Notes: a model not told the origin generated them from the sequence alone. A stretch of DNA of 64,000 nucleotides from Hydrangea macrophylla (GCA_033977485.1 CM066987.1:89250588-89314587); one strand, 5' to 3'; shown: positions 1-11,640, counted from the stretch's first letter. Program-made: numbers and translations.

Positions 1-99
1 CATGGGACCAGATCTACGATAATGAAATAAGGGGGTTAGTTTCTCAAATTGAATAAATTACTGAAAGCATAAAAAGGGGAATGAAACGTGAAAATATAC

Positions 100-1205
100 C
101 TCCCACGCTCTCCAATACCCGCTGGTAGCGGCCGACCTGTCCCGGGAAATGGCACTCATATGCCTGTACAGGATAGATAACCCTGTACCAGCCCAATCAA
201 ACTCAGCGACCCGGTCCAGACGCTCCAGCGACGCCACCAAGGAAGCAGAAATCTGGTCACCCTTGGTGCTCAACAAGGAGCACCCCAGCATGTACATCAA
301 GAAGCCTCGGGCCATCTGCTCGTCGGTAAAGCCGGGTTTCCCCCGGAAGGTATCCATAAACCACTGGGCCGTGACCAAGGCCTCATCCGGAACCACCCCT
401 AACAACGGCTCCATCTGGTCCCACTCCTGGTCTGTCAAATACCTCAGAGGCTCTCCGCCAAAGGCGATCCCTGTGATCATGGAGAAGTCCAATGGCGTCA
501 ACGTCATCTCGCCAAATGAGAAGTGAAAAGTACTCGTGGTATCCCACCACCGCTCAGCCAACGCATGCATCTGTTGTAGGTCGTTGGAGCTCTTCGTCAA
601 GAGTTTGACGAAGTCTCCAAACCCTGCTGCATCAATAAGCCCCTGTACGGTCTCACTCAGCTCCGTATACCACTCGTGGCCATGAGCAAGGCTGCCATGA
701 CCCTTCAGCACCTTCGGCTGCAGCTACAATAAAGAATAAAAAGGTTTGTTGTTAGGGAGTAGACAAAGAAGAAAGCAACAACAGTGATTAAACAATAAAT
801 AAAGGATAAATGTTCGGTAAATTCAAGCATAACGTTCATTTTTCTTATTTTATTTTCTATTTATTTATTTTTATAAAGAATTTTCGAAGTTCACGAGAAA
901 TAAGAATTAAAATTTGAATTCCTTTACAAAAGGCATGGAATAAAGTATTCGAGACGCTCAGGGGCGCCACGAGCACGACATTCGGAATAGGGTATCTAAA
1001 GAATTGTGGCGGTCCTACGTTACATTCACGAAAAGAAGGAAATGCGGGAAAGAAATACGAAAATAAATAAAAGGGGAGCGTTTACCTCGCGCTTGAATGC
1101 GCGGGCCGACAAATGCTCATCGGGGTCCCTCAGTAGGAGTGTGGCGTCCGGGTGATGAGTAGCAGTGTATCTGGCCTTCTTCTTACGCCCTGAACCACTC
1201 GCCAT
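100..1205 (-). CDS. Plant mobile domain (PMD, MAIN-like) protein, partial, two exons visible
   Basis: Exon 1 runs from 1205 to 1086 and encodes 40 residues beginning MASGSGRKKKARY; it ends at GAG before a GTAAA donor. Exon 2 runs from 723 to 100 after a TTGTAG acceptor and joins in phase 0 (LQPKVLKGHG). It ends before a GTATAT donor, so at least one more exon lies to the left. The product resembles the aminotransferase-like plant mobile domain (PF10536): it has the 'LTPLDFSMITGIAFGG' block and a 'RGFLMYMLGCSLL' block. Host relatives (MAIN/MAIL family) act in gene silencing and meristem maintenance, but PMD genes are also common inside transposons. Both exons are open with no lesions. The gene lies antisense within element A, its start toward the 3' LTR. 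A basic N-terminus (GRKKKAR) could be a nuclear signal (inference). Confidence 0.78.
724..1085 (-). other. Intron of the PMD gene
   Basis: This 362-bp A+T-rich stretch lies between a GT donor at 1085-1084 and a TTGTAG acceptor ending at 724 (minus strand). Joining the flanks keeps the PMD reading frame in phase 0. No other coding signal was seen. Confidence 0.7.
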
Positions 1206-1735
1206 AATCTGTCAAAGAAAAAGAGAGAATCCGCGCGTTAGATTAATGAAAATTCGGAAAAACAATGAAATAAACAGGTTTAATCAAACTCTGATCTAGC
1301 AGAACTAACCTGTGAATGTCGTAGATCAATATAGGAGTGAGGAAAGAAAAAGAGAAAATTTTCTCCAGAGAGATTTCGAGGGAGAGGAGTTTGAGAGAAT
1401 GAGAGAAATGTAATAAACCCGGCGGTTTAAGCCACTGCCGCTCAAACGCGACACTCAATTTTCCGTGCACGGCAGTCAGTCAATTGCCGCGCGACACTCT
1501 CCGAGAGCCGCAACGGCACTCCGTGTGTGCCGCACGGCAGTCACGGACTGCCGTGAAAAACCGCGTGTGCCGCGATTAAGGCGGTTCAAGGATATTTACT
1601 TTCCCTCCAAAAATTCAAATCGAGTCCCTAAAATTGAATTTGAGGCCCCAAAAATTGCTCTCATTGCACTTTTGGCCCTCAGGGTCGTTTTTAGGTACAC
1701 ATTGACTACAAATTTTGAAATTTAAGAGTATCTAT
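1206..1735. promoter_or_regulatory. Upstream region of the antisense PMD gene, with CGGCA/TGCCG palindrome cluster
   Basis: On the minus strand the DNA just upstream of the PMD start is a CT-rich leader-like stretch (about 1320-1410). It follows a cluster at 1430-1580 of repeated words such as ACTGCCG, CGGCAGTC and GTGCCGC that form short inverted repeats. The same words recur inside the LTR of element A (3150-3240, 3340-3470) and in both LTRs of element E (51335-51375, 62062-62102). No clear TATA box was found, so a promoter role is inference. Confidence 0.35.
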
Positions 1736-1736
1736 G

Positions 1737-1945
1737 AGCTCGTGGACCTCCCGATTCTTGAAAAATTGAAGATATTTGAGCCCGTAGGCTCCCAATTCTG
1801 AAAAGTGAAAATGTTTGAGCCCGTGGGCTCCCAATTTTTTAAAATTAAAATTCTGGGCCCGTGGGCCCCGATCCTTGAAAAATTGAAGATATTTGAGCCC
1901 GTGGGCTCCCAATTCTGAATTGAAGATATTTGAGCCCGTGGGCCC
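1737..1945. repeat. Degenerate tandem repeat carrying the palindrome GAGCCCGTGGGCTC
   Basis: Five copies of a roughly 40-bp unit (AAATTGAAGATATTTGAGCCC, then GTGGGCTCCCAATT) occur in a row. Each carries the perfect or near-perfect palindrome GAGCCCGTGGGCTC. Short open frames crossing the array on the minus strand just reflect the repeat and are not called as genes. Confidence 0.7.
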
Positions 1946-1947
1946 AA

Positions 1948-2441
1948 ATTTATATTCTCGGTTCTTGCAACAGTTTTGCGTTAACCCCCATTTTGGGAAT
2001 ATAACAGATTTATATTCTCGGTTCTCGCAACAGATTTGCGTTAACCCCCGTTTTGGGAATATAATAGATTTATATTCTCGGTTCTCGCAACAGATTTGCG
2101 TTAACCCCCGTTTTGGAAATATAATAGATTTATATTCTCGGTTCTCGCAACAGATTTGCGTTAACCCCTGTTTTGGGAATATAACAGATTTATATTCTCG
2201 ATTCTCGCAACATATTTGCGTTAACCCCCATTTTGGGAATATAACAGATTTATATTCTAGGTTCTCGCAACAGATTTGCGTTAACCCCCGTTTTTGGGAA
2301 TATAACAGATTTATATTCTCGGTTCTCGCAACAGGTTTGCGTTAACCCCCGTTTTTTGGGAATATAACAGATTTATATTCTCGGTTCTCGCAACAGATTT
2401 GCATTAACCCCCATTTTGGGAATATAACAGATTTATATTCC
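1948..2441. repeat. 60-bp tandem array, about 8 copies
   Basis: The unit contains TATATTCTCGGTTCTCGCAA, then CAGATTTGCGTTAACCCCCG and TTTTGGGAATATAACAG. Copies are 60-61 bp and differ at a few positions. It lies between the antisense PMD gene and the PPT of element A, where Tat/Ogre-lineage elements often carry tandem repeats (family knowledge). Confidence 0.85.
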
Positions 2442-2874
2442 CCCCGAGATCAAATCAAAAAAATTAAAAAAATCATGACCCCTGTAAGAGATCTTCGCAT
2501 CGGTCACTGAATTAGGTGATTTTCCTTAATTAACACGTCATACAAAATGCGTAAGGGAGACATGATGAGCATGACAGTTGTACAATCAGTTCAATTCAGA
2601 AAGAACCATGGCATGGCATTTGCATCACGATTGGATAGGTGCATTCATCCGTGTGACTACTTGCGTTTGTGTGTGTTCGGTCCCCGTGTTTGAACTACGC
2701 TTTGGTGGGATACGTAGGCAACTCGCCATCGAGCACGACCAGCATGAACCGTTCATACAGCCGATTTTTGCAACGCATTTTGTTTTTACCTAAATTCGAC
2801 AGTCTGGTCAAAGGCTTGTCTTCACACAGGCTTTGACATTCACTTATGGGACGTGTTGCCCCACAAGCTCTGTC
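2442..2874 (+). other. 3' untranslated region of element A with a conserved GGGATACGTAGGCA motif
   Basis: No convincing coding sequence is present. The motif GGGATACGTAGGCA near 2707-2720 follows TGAACTACGC and is the same word that element E carries, in reverse complement, at 52390 and in a six-copy array at 55600-56165. The recurrence in two related elements at the same relative position suggests a retained function in the element's RNA or DNA (inference). Confidence 0.5.
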
Positions 2875-2888
2875 AAAGAGGGGCAAAC
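2875..2888 (+). other. Polypurine tract (PPT) of element A
   Basis: A purine-rich AAAGAGGGGCAAAC lies directly before the LTR start TGTAGACACC. In LTR retrotransposons this tract primes plus-strand DNA synthesis and defines the upstream edge of the 3' LTR. The mirror-image sequence borders element E at 52230. Confidence 0.8.
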
Positions 2889-3149
2889 TGTAGACACCCC
2901 AATTTTGACCAACCGTCGAATTCAGGAGAGTGTCGCCTCCGTATCCGATGATAACAAGGACCGGAAGATTCGAAGTATTCCAAGCTCTTCAAAAAGTTCT
3001 CTAAAACGCGGTAAAATTTCACAGAAAAGAGAAAATACCAGGTATTTAGGAGAATTCAGGTATAAAACACAATTTTCGGAAAATATCCTCAAGAATCATT
3101 TGCTTTGAAAAAAGAAAAATCTAAAAGGGGGAATCTTAGCTAAAAACGG

Positions 3150-3475
3150 CACACGGCGGACTGCCGCGGCACTCGGTGAGTGCCGCACGGCAGTCACAGA
3201 GTGCCGTGCCGGCATTCACCAAGTGCCGCCATAAATTTCTGACTGCCGTTCACTTTTAAAGTCTGTATTCTGCAGAGCAATACGTATGCGTATGCGAATA
3301 AGAACAAAAACTGAAAAAGTAAGACTAACAAAAACGCGGCAATCCATTAACTGCCGCGGCATTTGATGAATGCCGCGCGGCAGTCGCGTAGTGCCGCGAC
3401 GGCAGTTAGCAACTGCCGCGGCGGCATTCGCGGACTACCGCGATAGTTTCTGGACTGCCGCGCTGGGCAGCAGTC
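3150..3475. repeat. Cluster of TGCCGCGGCA-type palindromes in LTR A
   Basis: Two dense groups (3150-3240 and 3340-3470) of ACTGCCGCGGCACT, GTGCCGCACGGCAGTC and variants occur in an otherwise A+T-rich LTR. The same words flank the PMD gene upstream (1430-1580) and occur in the LTRs of element E. Confidence 0.6.
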
Positions 3476-3567
3476 TGCATAATTTCAGAAAGTACACATT
3501 GTACCACCAAATGAGAAAATTACACCTGTTTTTTTGCTCCGAAATTCACCAAAAATACCTGGTAATT

Positions 3568-3580
3568 TTTCCTATAAGAG
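3568..3580 (+). promoter_or_regulatory. TATA-like site in LTR A
   Basis: CCTATAAGAGAG on the plus strand lies about 680 bp into the LTR and just upstream of a purine-rich leader. It is the best candidate for the LTR promoter. It is called from the motif alone. Confidence 0.4.
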
Positions 3581-5084
3581 AGAAGGAGAGATAACACAAG
3601 AGGGACTACTACATCAACACATTTTTGGAGAGAAAAGAGAAGAGAGTTTAGAGAATTAAGAAGAAGAGTTTGGAAGATCTTCAAAGAATACTTTGAGGAT
3701 AATTTGGAGGTGATCCCCTGTAATAACCTGCATTTTCATATTTAATTTGTAATTGCATTGTCATATTTAATTTCATTTGGTATTGACTGCTTCATTTAAA
3801 CTACATTTCTCATGTTCTAAATTTTATTTCTTGAATTATTGCAAGCTAAGAATGTTATTGGGGTCAAATTGCAATTTTTACAAAAGTTAGTAATACCTGT
3901 ATGGATTTCAAAATATGTATTTCAAAACGGTGAAAATAACTTCTATTGACTCAATCAGTATTTTTATAAAACCAGAAAATCAATTCTTAAGTTAAAATGG
4001 AATTCCCGTATTTTTGTGGTGACCACCGCGCCCCGAAAATACCAGTTTATGTTCAAAACTGTCCATGTTGTGTTTAACTTCCACAGATTTTGGAAGTGAC
4101 CGATTTGGACATTTGCTTTATTTCCAATTATGGCAAGTGATGATTGCCTTGTGCCTTGTTTGGGAACATACAACTTGTATGTGCTAATGTTGTGCCATAA
4201 GCTAAATTTCCAAACAACATCAATCTTAATTGACCCCTATTCAAACCTATACTTGCCTCTTGGAACAACAGATGAGTTAATACTCATCTGTGAATATATA
4301 TCATTCACGTATGTATACATCTGTGTGTATTCTCCAGCTTGTATAATTGATCATCTAAATCAGGATTTAAAAACCAATTGATTTTGTTGAGTATAGCACA
4401 CAAGACTTGGCCTCCAAGTTCATCTAGTGCAATTGCTATACATACAACACTCACACACTTAGGCTCTCATTTTTTCTACTCATTCTGCATTAACACACAG
4501 AGAGAAAAGAGAGAGTGCAGAGAGTTCATACAGAATTCATTTTAGAGAGAGAAAGCCTATATCTCCATAGCCAAAGCTTGAAATTGGTTTCTTATTTGCT
4601 TATTCTTTCTCAGCAACCTCTTCATTCTTGAACTCAGTGAGTATTTTAAACTCACTCTTAATGTAAAAGTCATGTCTATTTACTGCTTATATGTGTGTAT
4701 TGTAGCTACTATTGCTAATTTCGTCCATGGAAGCTTGAGCTTCAAAATCATGATTTTTCAAACCTTAACCAAAACTTGTTTTTTAGAGTTGATTATGAAA
4801 GATTATACCTCATTGATGATATGTCTGAAGTTTTAGAACACAATTCGTCCATATAAGAAAGTATATTGAAAATGAAGTTTTGACATGTTTTAGTTTTTCC
4901 TAAAATTGGAGAGCTATGGATCAAATGGTGTTAAATTGACTTTGGATTCTTAATCCTTGTGAAAAACCGAAGAGAATCATATATTATATGTTCTATATAC
5001 TTTAGAATTCCAAAATGGGTCATTTTAGACCCTGAATTGCTGAAACAGGGCAATCTGACGAAGAAGATGAAGCCTCAGCATCAT

Positions 5085-5370
5085 CTTGCGCCACGATCGC
5101 GCGCGCGAGAATCGCGCGAGCGGCCAGCGCGAGCGATCTTTCGCGCGAGCAGACCGCGCGCGCGATCCTTGCTTTCCCAGGCAGACATAAGAGTTTATAT
5201 ATATATATTGAAATTTAGGCAGATCGCGCGAGAATCCCTTCGCGCGAGCGATCCGCGCGCGCGACCTTGATTTCCACAGGCAGACAGAAAAGTTTATAAT
5301 AAAAGGAAATTTGGGCATATCGCGCGAGCGACCTTTCGCGCGAGCGGCCCGCGCGCGCGAGGTCTGGCAG
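5085..5370. repeat. CpG-rich tandem repeat built of GCGCGAGCG words
   Basis: About three degenerate copies of a roughly 100-bp unit occur. In each, several TCGCGCGAGCG or CGCGCGCGA words are followed by TTCC(C/A)CAGGCAGACA and AGTTTATA. This is a striking CpG island inside an A+T-rich solo LTR. The open frames on both strands here (rich in R, A and S) are by-products of the repeat. Confidence 0.7.
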
Positions 5371-5629
5371 TTTCTGTTTTTGTCTATTTTCTGTTAAGGG
5401 ACTGTTTGGTTCAACTTTTTAGTACTGTTAAGGTTCTGTTTGGGATATTTAGTTAATCAGAACTCTATTTGGTTATGTTTTGAATGATTAAAACATTATA
5501 TTGCAAGTTATCAATCCCCGTACGTGTGTTGTTCCTTTAATTCAGTGTTTTGCTTAGGTTCATGTGCATATCATTCATGTGGGGTCAGTGGTACATGCAT
5601 GTGGGTGTCAGTCTGTGTGGAAAGAGTAT

Positions 5630-5767
5630 GAGTTTGAGTTTGTGGTCGTAGTTTGTGGTTGTGGTTAGAGGTTGTAGTTGTGATTGTGGTTGTGGATTGA
5701 GTTGTGGTTGTAGTTGTGATTGAGTTGAGTTGTGGTTGTAGTTGTGGTTGTGGTTGTGGTTGTGGAG
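5630..5767. repeat. TGTGGT / TTGTAG microsatellite-like stretch
   Basis: A degenerate run of TGTGGTTG(TAG) units spans about 130 bp inside the solo LTR. Peptides rich in H, N and T on the minus strand and V and G/C on the plus strand derive from it and are not genes. Confidence 0.7.
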
Positions 5768-5799
5768 AGGGTATCTTTGAAATGCGACGGTGGCAAATA

Positions 5800-6060
5800 T
5801 GGACACTCCCTGACGCCCATGCAAGCGTTAAAGTGTGTGAAGCCGAACTCGGACATTCCCTGGCACCCATGGTAGTGCTAAAGTGTGGCCTACGGACACT
5901 CCCTGATACTCGAGTCTGGATACTGCGTGAGGGGTTGCCCCGGTATTTGCATGGCGGTTAGGGTATTCAAAGTATGAGGCATTGGAGACTCCCTGGTACC
6001 CCGGACCAAAGTGTGAGGCAAACTGGACACTCCCTGGCGCCCCGTTGCTAAAGTGTGGCT
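5800..6060. repeat. Degenerate repeat of GGACACTCCCTGG with AAAGTGTGG
   Basis: Five or six copies of GGACACTCCCTGG (or GAGACTCCCTGG), each followed some 20-30 bp later by TAAAGTGTGG, occur in the 3' half of the solo LTR. The related solo LTR at 11059-14089 has a different tandem array at the comparable place (12755-12905). Confidence 0.6.
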
Positions 6061-9000
6061 ATCTTAGTGTTTCAAAGATACCAGGAGTAAGATAGTGGGT
6101 TGTTGTGGCTGTCGAGAGAAAAGAGTCGGCAAGATGAGTGTGGTGCATTGTCTCATTACACGAGTATCTGTTCTTATGAATGATCGACCTTTAATATGTT
6201 CCTTGTTGTTTTATAAATGAATTCTTTCTGCGGTTTAACTATTGATTTTACAAAACTGATAATGGAAAAAGGTAAATGGGTATGTTTTACATTTAAAGTC
6301 ATGTTTTTAATACTCACCAGCTTCTTGAAGCTGACGACGTTGATGCGTCCTGGACATTCGTGTTCAGGCTTTTCAGGATATAACCAGGAGGAATCATACG
6401 ACTATGCTAATTGAGAATGGTTGCTTCTGGAATGAAGAAACTGTTTATTATATGTTTTAAGTTATGAATTGTTTTGTTATAAGGATGACTGTAACAGACA
6501 TTAAGCTATTATTTTGTTTCAAGGCGGTCTGTGCCTTTAGATAACCCGTGCTGTAATATTGTTTAAGTTAGGAAAATATTTGTAAGCTTTGATTGCTCTT
6601 CTCTGATTATTATGTTTTGTTGTTCGACGTTTGGGACAGAATCGATCCTTCAAACTGTCGCGACCTACGGGTCCATAAAGGAAATTAAACGCTTTCCTTA
6701 TTTATGCTACGTCGGGGCGTGACATCCCCTATGCCTTAGATTGTTTGTTTACTCTTTTTCTTTTTGGACTAAAATCTCTTGTTATCTTTGTTTGTCAAGA
6801 AAGCTTAGGAGTTTCTATTTCTAATTCTCCCTTCAATTTCTTGTATATATTCTTCTCTTGAGAGTCTTGGAGATCTTCAATATCTCTCTTGATTCTCTTG
6901 AGTATGATCCTTTGAACCTCATGTAAAGCTCATACTCTACATGAGAGTCAAGATTTGATCATCACTTTGTTTTACATAGTTGAATCCAAGTCAATGCCCA
7001 TGACTTGGATCCTCTAAACTTGGTATTTAATGAAGTCATTCCCTTATTCTTCTTGAAACTTAGGAGTATTAGCCATGTCTTTGTCTCCCATGACCATCAA
7101 ATGGTAGGAGTAATAAGTTTGAATTCAAGCTTTGGTCTATAAAGTTTTGAGTTCATTGTTTGGAATTTTGAGAATTTCATTTCATACTTCATCAAAATCC
7201 ATAAGCACAAAGTGACTTTTAGTCTTCAAGGACCATCAAATGATAAGAAAAGTAGTTTGGTTTAATCTCAACTTTATGTTTTCAATAGTTGAGGTTAACC
7301 AACAAAGTTGAACTAGCAAAATAAAAACAGTGAGTTCACGAACTGTTTTTGATCAAAGATTTTTAGTTCGAAATCTAACCGTTGAAATCAAGTGAAACCA
7401 ACGGGAAAGTGTCAATAACACATCGTTCTACCACTGTAATTTTTGTTTTGAGGTGGTTTTATGTTTAGAAAGGTTTGATCATGGGTTTTGTGAGACAACC
7501 ACAATCTGTTCAGAATTTCAGAATAGTTTCAGAACAGCAAACCGATTTTAAAATTGATAGATCAGAGATCTAACCAAGTTTTCATGACCTCTAATAATTT
7601 TTTATAAGAACCTTAATGTGTTATGAAGGTTCCCTAAAATGAATGAAGCAATTTGGACTTGTTTGCTATTTTTAAAAAATCATACAAGATCTCTGGACAG
7701 AGAGTTGTAAAATGCTGAGTGATGCCTAGTGTTTTCTACATTCCCGGAGATCTAACTGTTCAAACCTTGATTTTCTTTCTGGGTTAGAAACTAGACTCAT
7801 AGAGGCATAACATATCTAAAAATCATTCAGATCTAACCGTTGGAAGTATTTTATTTCTATTTTTGAACATCTGGTCTGCTCTCTGTAATTCATAAAAACT
7901 GCTACTATTTTTGTCTAATCTTATTTATTTCAACTCAAATGGTCTCTTAATGCCTTAGGACCCAAATCATACTTTGAATAATGGTAACTTAGCTTAAATC
8001 CAGAGGCTAAGTGACCCAAATTAGTGAATAAATTCATGTCTTATTCTTGTTCACATCCATTCATTTATGCACATTAATACTTATAATTAGAACTAGTAAT
8101 TGGATAAAGTTGGATTTCATTGCTTGCTAGGTATAAGCTAGAGAATTAGGATTGATTGTTTAATATCATATTATTATTATGTGAAGCATGTGGACTAACC
8201 CTTTGTTTTGTAGCGCTATTAAGGTATGATTTCTAGGACTCCTCTTTAGTTTATCTTAATTTCTTGATTTTATTGATTTTTTGACTTAATGCGCGACACC
8301 TTAGAATTAGGTTTTGCCTTATGTGTATATGTGATTAGAGACTCTTTTTAGGATTTTCTTTTGTTCGCATGCATTGCACGTTTACTATCGCCGCTGGATC
8401 CCGGGTAAGTTCACTCGTTCTCTATTGCATATCATATCGCTTGCTACCTGAATTATGTGGCTTTTGAATGGTATTTTGTCAATTGCAATTTTACACCCTT
8501 TGGACATGCTTTTGTGATGTATATGTATATATGTATTAGTTGAGGGCATGCTTAGATTAATAAATTTAATTAAAAGGATGTTAAGTAGAGGCCTATCGCA
8601 AGATAGGATGAGAGAGGGTGTTTTAGTCCGAAGGGCTGCTTTCTCTCTCATTCCATAATCCCCGGACCTAGTTAATCTCTGGTTTCTAAAAGATCAGTTT
8701 GCTTTTAAAATGGTTTCTTAATTCTCCTTTTAAAAATTAAGTGGCGACTCGTTTTTTTTTTAAATTTGATTTTGAAAAGCTGTGGGTAAGAAAAAATGCG
8801 ATATCCACAACAAGGACCTGCCTAAGATTTTGTGCCCAAAGACGGAGATCCTCTGAAAGTCATTTGAGGGCCTAAAGAAAGTTGGCTTGTTGAAGTGGAT
8901 GAGCCAAGTCCTACTGTTAAAGAAGGAGGTGGAGGAAAAAGAATCTTGGAAGGATGAGAAACCTTGGGAAGGACATTCGGATCATCAATGGGGTCTTTGG

Positions 9001-11554
9001 AAGTTTCGATATCGCTTTAACCAGTAAGAGGAGAAGCTTTAGTAGAAGAAGGACTTTTTAGAGAAGATGGGGAAATCCCAGTGGTTTTTGCAGCCTCTAA
9101 TTGTCGGGTGGCATCAGAAGAAGTCAGAGAAGTGCTCAAAGCTGGCTCATCATATAATTGCTTCTGAGCGCAGGCCTTAAGTAGTGCCTTTTTAGTCGCT
9201 TTAGGAGTTTCTTGTTGAAGAATGTGCTCAGACCCCTCTTCTTCTAGGTGAATGGGATGCTCAATGGTAGTCTACGCCAAGGTATTTTTCTTCGCCATCT
9301 CCTTGTAGTCAGGGCATTTAGTATCTCTTTAGCTATGATGGGTAGGGGTAAAAGCAGGAAACGTTAGAGAAGTAACCTTTTTCTTAATTGGTACAGCGGC
9401 AGAAAGCTTGGAAGGACTTGAATAAAGGAAAAGAAGTAATAAGATAAACAAAGTCAAACAAAACAAAATATCATCTAGTCCTAGTACCAGGTTACCAAAT
9501 AAATCTCAAGAAACCAAGTGGGGAGACTGACTAGCAGATTTAGGGAATACCCAAGCAGCCTAATGACTAGTTGTGGGGACGCCACCAAAAGATGGGGAAT
9601 ACGGGGATACCAGACTAATAACCTACTACAGTAACCCCCACAAACGCATCAGTCTAGACCACAGGCTCCGTGATTCCAAATTCGGCCAAGGGTGGAAAAG
9701 GGCATATCTTTTTAACCCAATTCTCGGTAGAAGTGTAAAGCTACTGCCAGTTTGGAGTCTTGGCATGTTTTTTCTGATATTCACGAGATTTTGTATCCAC
9801 CCATTCCTTTTTTAGCTAGATTCTGATACGACTTGCCTCAGAAATTGACTCAAAGGGCTTTTGGGGATTCCATTAAGCTTATAAACTCCTCAAATTTGAT
9901 GATGGAATCATAATCAACTTTAAAGTCAGAGTCCATACTTGGGCCTCTTCTCTTTTTTCCTTCAGTCTAAACAAGTGAAGGATTAGCAGTTGGTGATGGC
10001 AGTAGAGCAATGTATTAAGTAATAAATCAATGTCACAAAAGCAATGATCGAAATGTTCCACCCAAAATGTATCAAAGGAAGAAGTAGACGCGGGATGAAA
10101 GAAAAAAAAAGGGTAAAATTCAAACTGCTCAAGAAGAAATTTATTGAGCTCATACACCTACTAGATGATTCATAAGTCTTAAAAACTGTACGAGTTATGA
10201 AACCTGGGTTGGCGGATAGAAAATTGGGATAAGGAAGTGCCTGGGTCAGGCCAAATTGGCGTGCACAGTAGTTTGAAAAATAAGATTCCATGCCGCATTG
10301 GTTGTTTCCCCAATTCTCTTTTGTCACTCCATGGTGGCAGTCCCGAGAGACTAGATAGTATTCCCACAGTTCAAGGTAACTATTGGGCTCAAAGAGGGAG
10401 GCTTTGAACCTGGTCAGTCCGTACAAAGGAGGATGATAGGGAAAGAATCTAGACAAGGAGTCCTAAGGGAGAAAAAGAAGCTTAAATAATTTGAAAATCC
10501 AAAGGGACTGGAAGAGTATGTGGCCAAATTTCGGCCATAAACAGATGAGTCAGGCACGATAGTGCAAAAAGAGCTAATCTCAGGGAAGTATAGATGGAGC
10601 CATAATTGTAGAATCCATAAAGGGCCACCCCAAGTGTCCAAACTACTGCTGATTAGCCTAAAACAACCCCTATAGATTTGAGCCAAAAGGAAAGGGCCTT
10701 GTGCCAGAATTTGGTTAGAAGTCAAAGCTAAAGCCAAAGGGAGATCAGATTTGACCACTTTAAAAGAGGGAAGACAAGTCAAATATCTACTCACCCAGAA
10801 GTGAGAAAAGCCAGATATTCCATATCAGTTAGAGGGCCATCATCCTTTTTGTGTTCCAGAATGAAAGACTGATAACTGTTATTCTTTTCAAAGTTAGAAG
10901 TGATGGGAGAGATAAAGTATGTCTGCTGGGATAATAGGGCACTGATAGGGTTACCATCCTGTCTTACCCCAATTAAAGCAGCCAGGTTAAGAAGAGTAGG
11001 GGACATCATCCCGCATAGAAAGTGAAAAGAGTTGGTAGATACGGATTAAAAGGCTAGATGTAACAACCCTAAAATTTATATGTAAATAATTAGTTTAATT
11101 ATTATTTTCAGTTAGCAATATTATATGAGTGTGCCTATGTAAGATATGTGTTTGAAAAATTTTAAGCGTTTGATGGACATATAAATTAAATCATGAGTGA
11201 GCGTGTTTAGTTTGAGAGTTATATTCTATTAATTTATATTTGTTAAAAAAAAGGTGAAGGGTTGATATGCATTTTTGTTATATAGTGTTTACAGGCCCGC
11301 GAATGTGTTAAATAATATAATTAACATTAAAACTTAGTACCGAGGTTATGGGTACCCATTGGGCTACTCATTTTAACAATTTGTACTGCATTTTGGGGCC
11401 ACATGAGTCTCTTTTGTGAGCCCATTAGACAAAAAACGGGATTTGATACGTATATATGAGTTATTTGTATATGTTGTGTATGTATAGAGTATACTATATG
11501 TGTAGTACATATATACTTATATTAAAACCCTAGCCACCCAAAGAGAGAACAGAC

Positions 11555-11605
<51 letters not shown>

Positions 11606-11640
11606 AGAAGAAGAAGAAGAAGAAGAAGAAGAAGAAAGGA
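11555..11640. repeat. Compound microsatellite (GT)n(GA)n(GAA)n
   Basis: About 11 GT, 14 GA and 11 GAA units run directly one after another. Polylysine and poly-serine frames over it are artefacts. Confidence 0.95.

Larger units (their letters stand above)
3719..6724 (+). mobile_element. Solo LTR (3006 bp), TSD TCCCC, inserted in LTR A
   Basis: The element starts TGTAATAACC and ends CGGGGCGTGACA, flanked by the 5-bp direct repeat TCCCC at 3714-3718 and 6725-6729. It holds no gag or pol, so it is a solo LTR, the usual product of recombination between two LTRs. Its termini match those at 11059-14089 and 16392-18774, which defines one family. Strand is set by analogy, because no internal region remains. 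Family position within Ty3/gypsy is not assigned. Confidence 0.82.
1..8809 (+). mobile_element. Element A: 3' part of a Tat/Ogre-like Ty3/gypsy retrotransposon
   Basis: This is the 3' end of a plus-strand LTR element whose gag-pol and 5' LTR would lie left of the window. In order it shows an antisense PMD gene, repeat-rich untranslated DNA, a polypurine tract and a long 3' LTR. The PPT and LTR start (AGAGGGGCAAAC followed by TGTAGACACCCC) match those of element E. The LTR end (AAGTGGCGACTC, then ATCCACA) also matches E in minus orientation. E carries a Tat-type gag and a tRNA-Arg-like primer site, so assigning A to Tat/Ogre is by homology of its ends, not by pol. The probable right target duplication is ACAAG at 8810-8814; its partner is outside the window. 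Confidence 0.75.
2889..8809 (+). mobile_element. 3' LTR of element A (about 2.9 kb, split by a solo LTR)
   Basis: The LTR begins TGTAGACACCCC after the PPT and ends ATATCCACA at 8809. Its last 200 bp (GAGGGTGTTTTAGTC near 8610, AAGTGGCGACTC near 8740) align with the ends of the element E LTRs. Without the 3.0-kb insertion at 3719-6724 it is about 2.9 kb, similar to the 3.27-kb LTRs of E. A TATA-like CTATAAGAGA near 3570 followed by a GA-rich leader may be its promoter. The remaining parts (2889-3713 and 6730-8809) hold no coding region that I can support. Confidence 0.72.

Noticed and set aside
149..526. Plus-strand 125-codon frame opposite the PMD exon
   Set aside because: The minus-strand frame encodes a recognisable PMD protein with splice sites; the plus-strand frame is its shadow.
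4959..5318. Arg/Ala-rich frames on both strands
   Set aside because: They are by-products of the GCGCGAGCG repeat.
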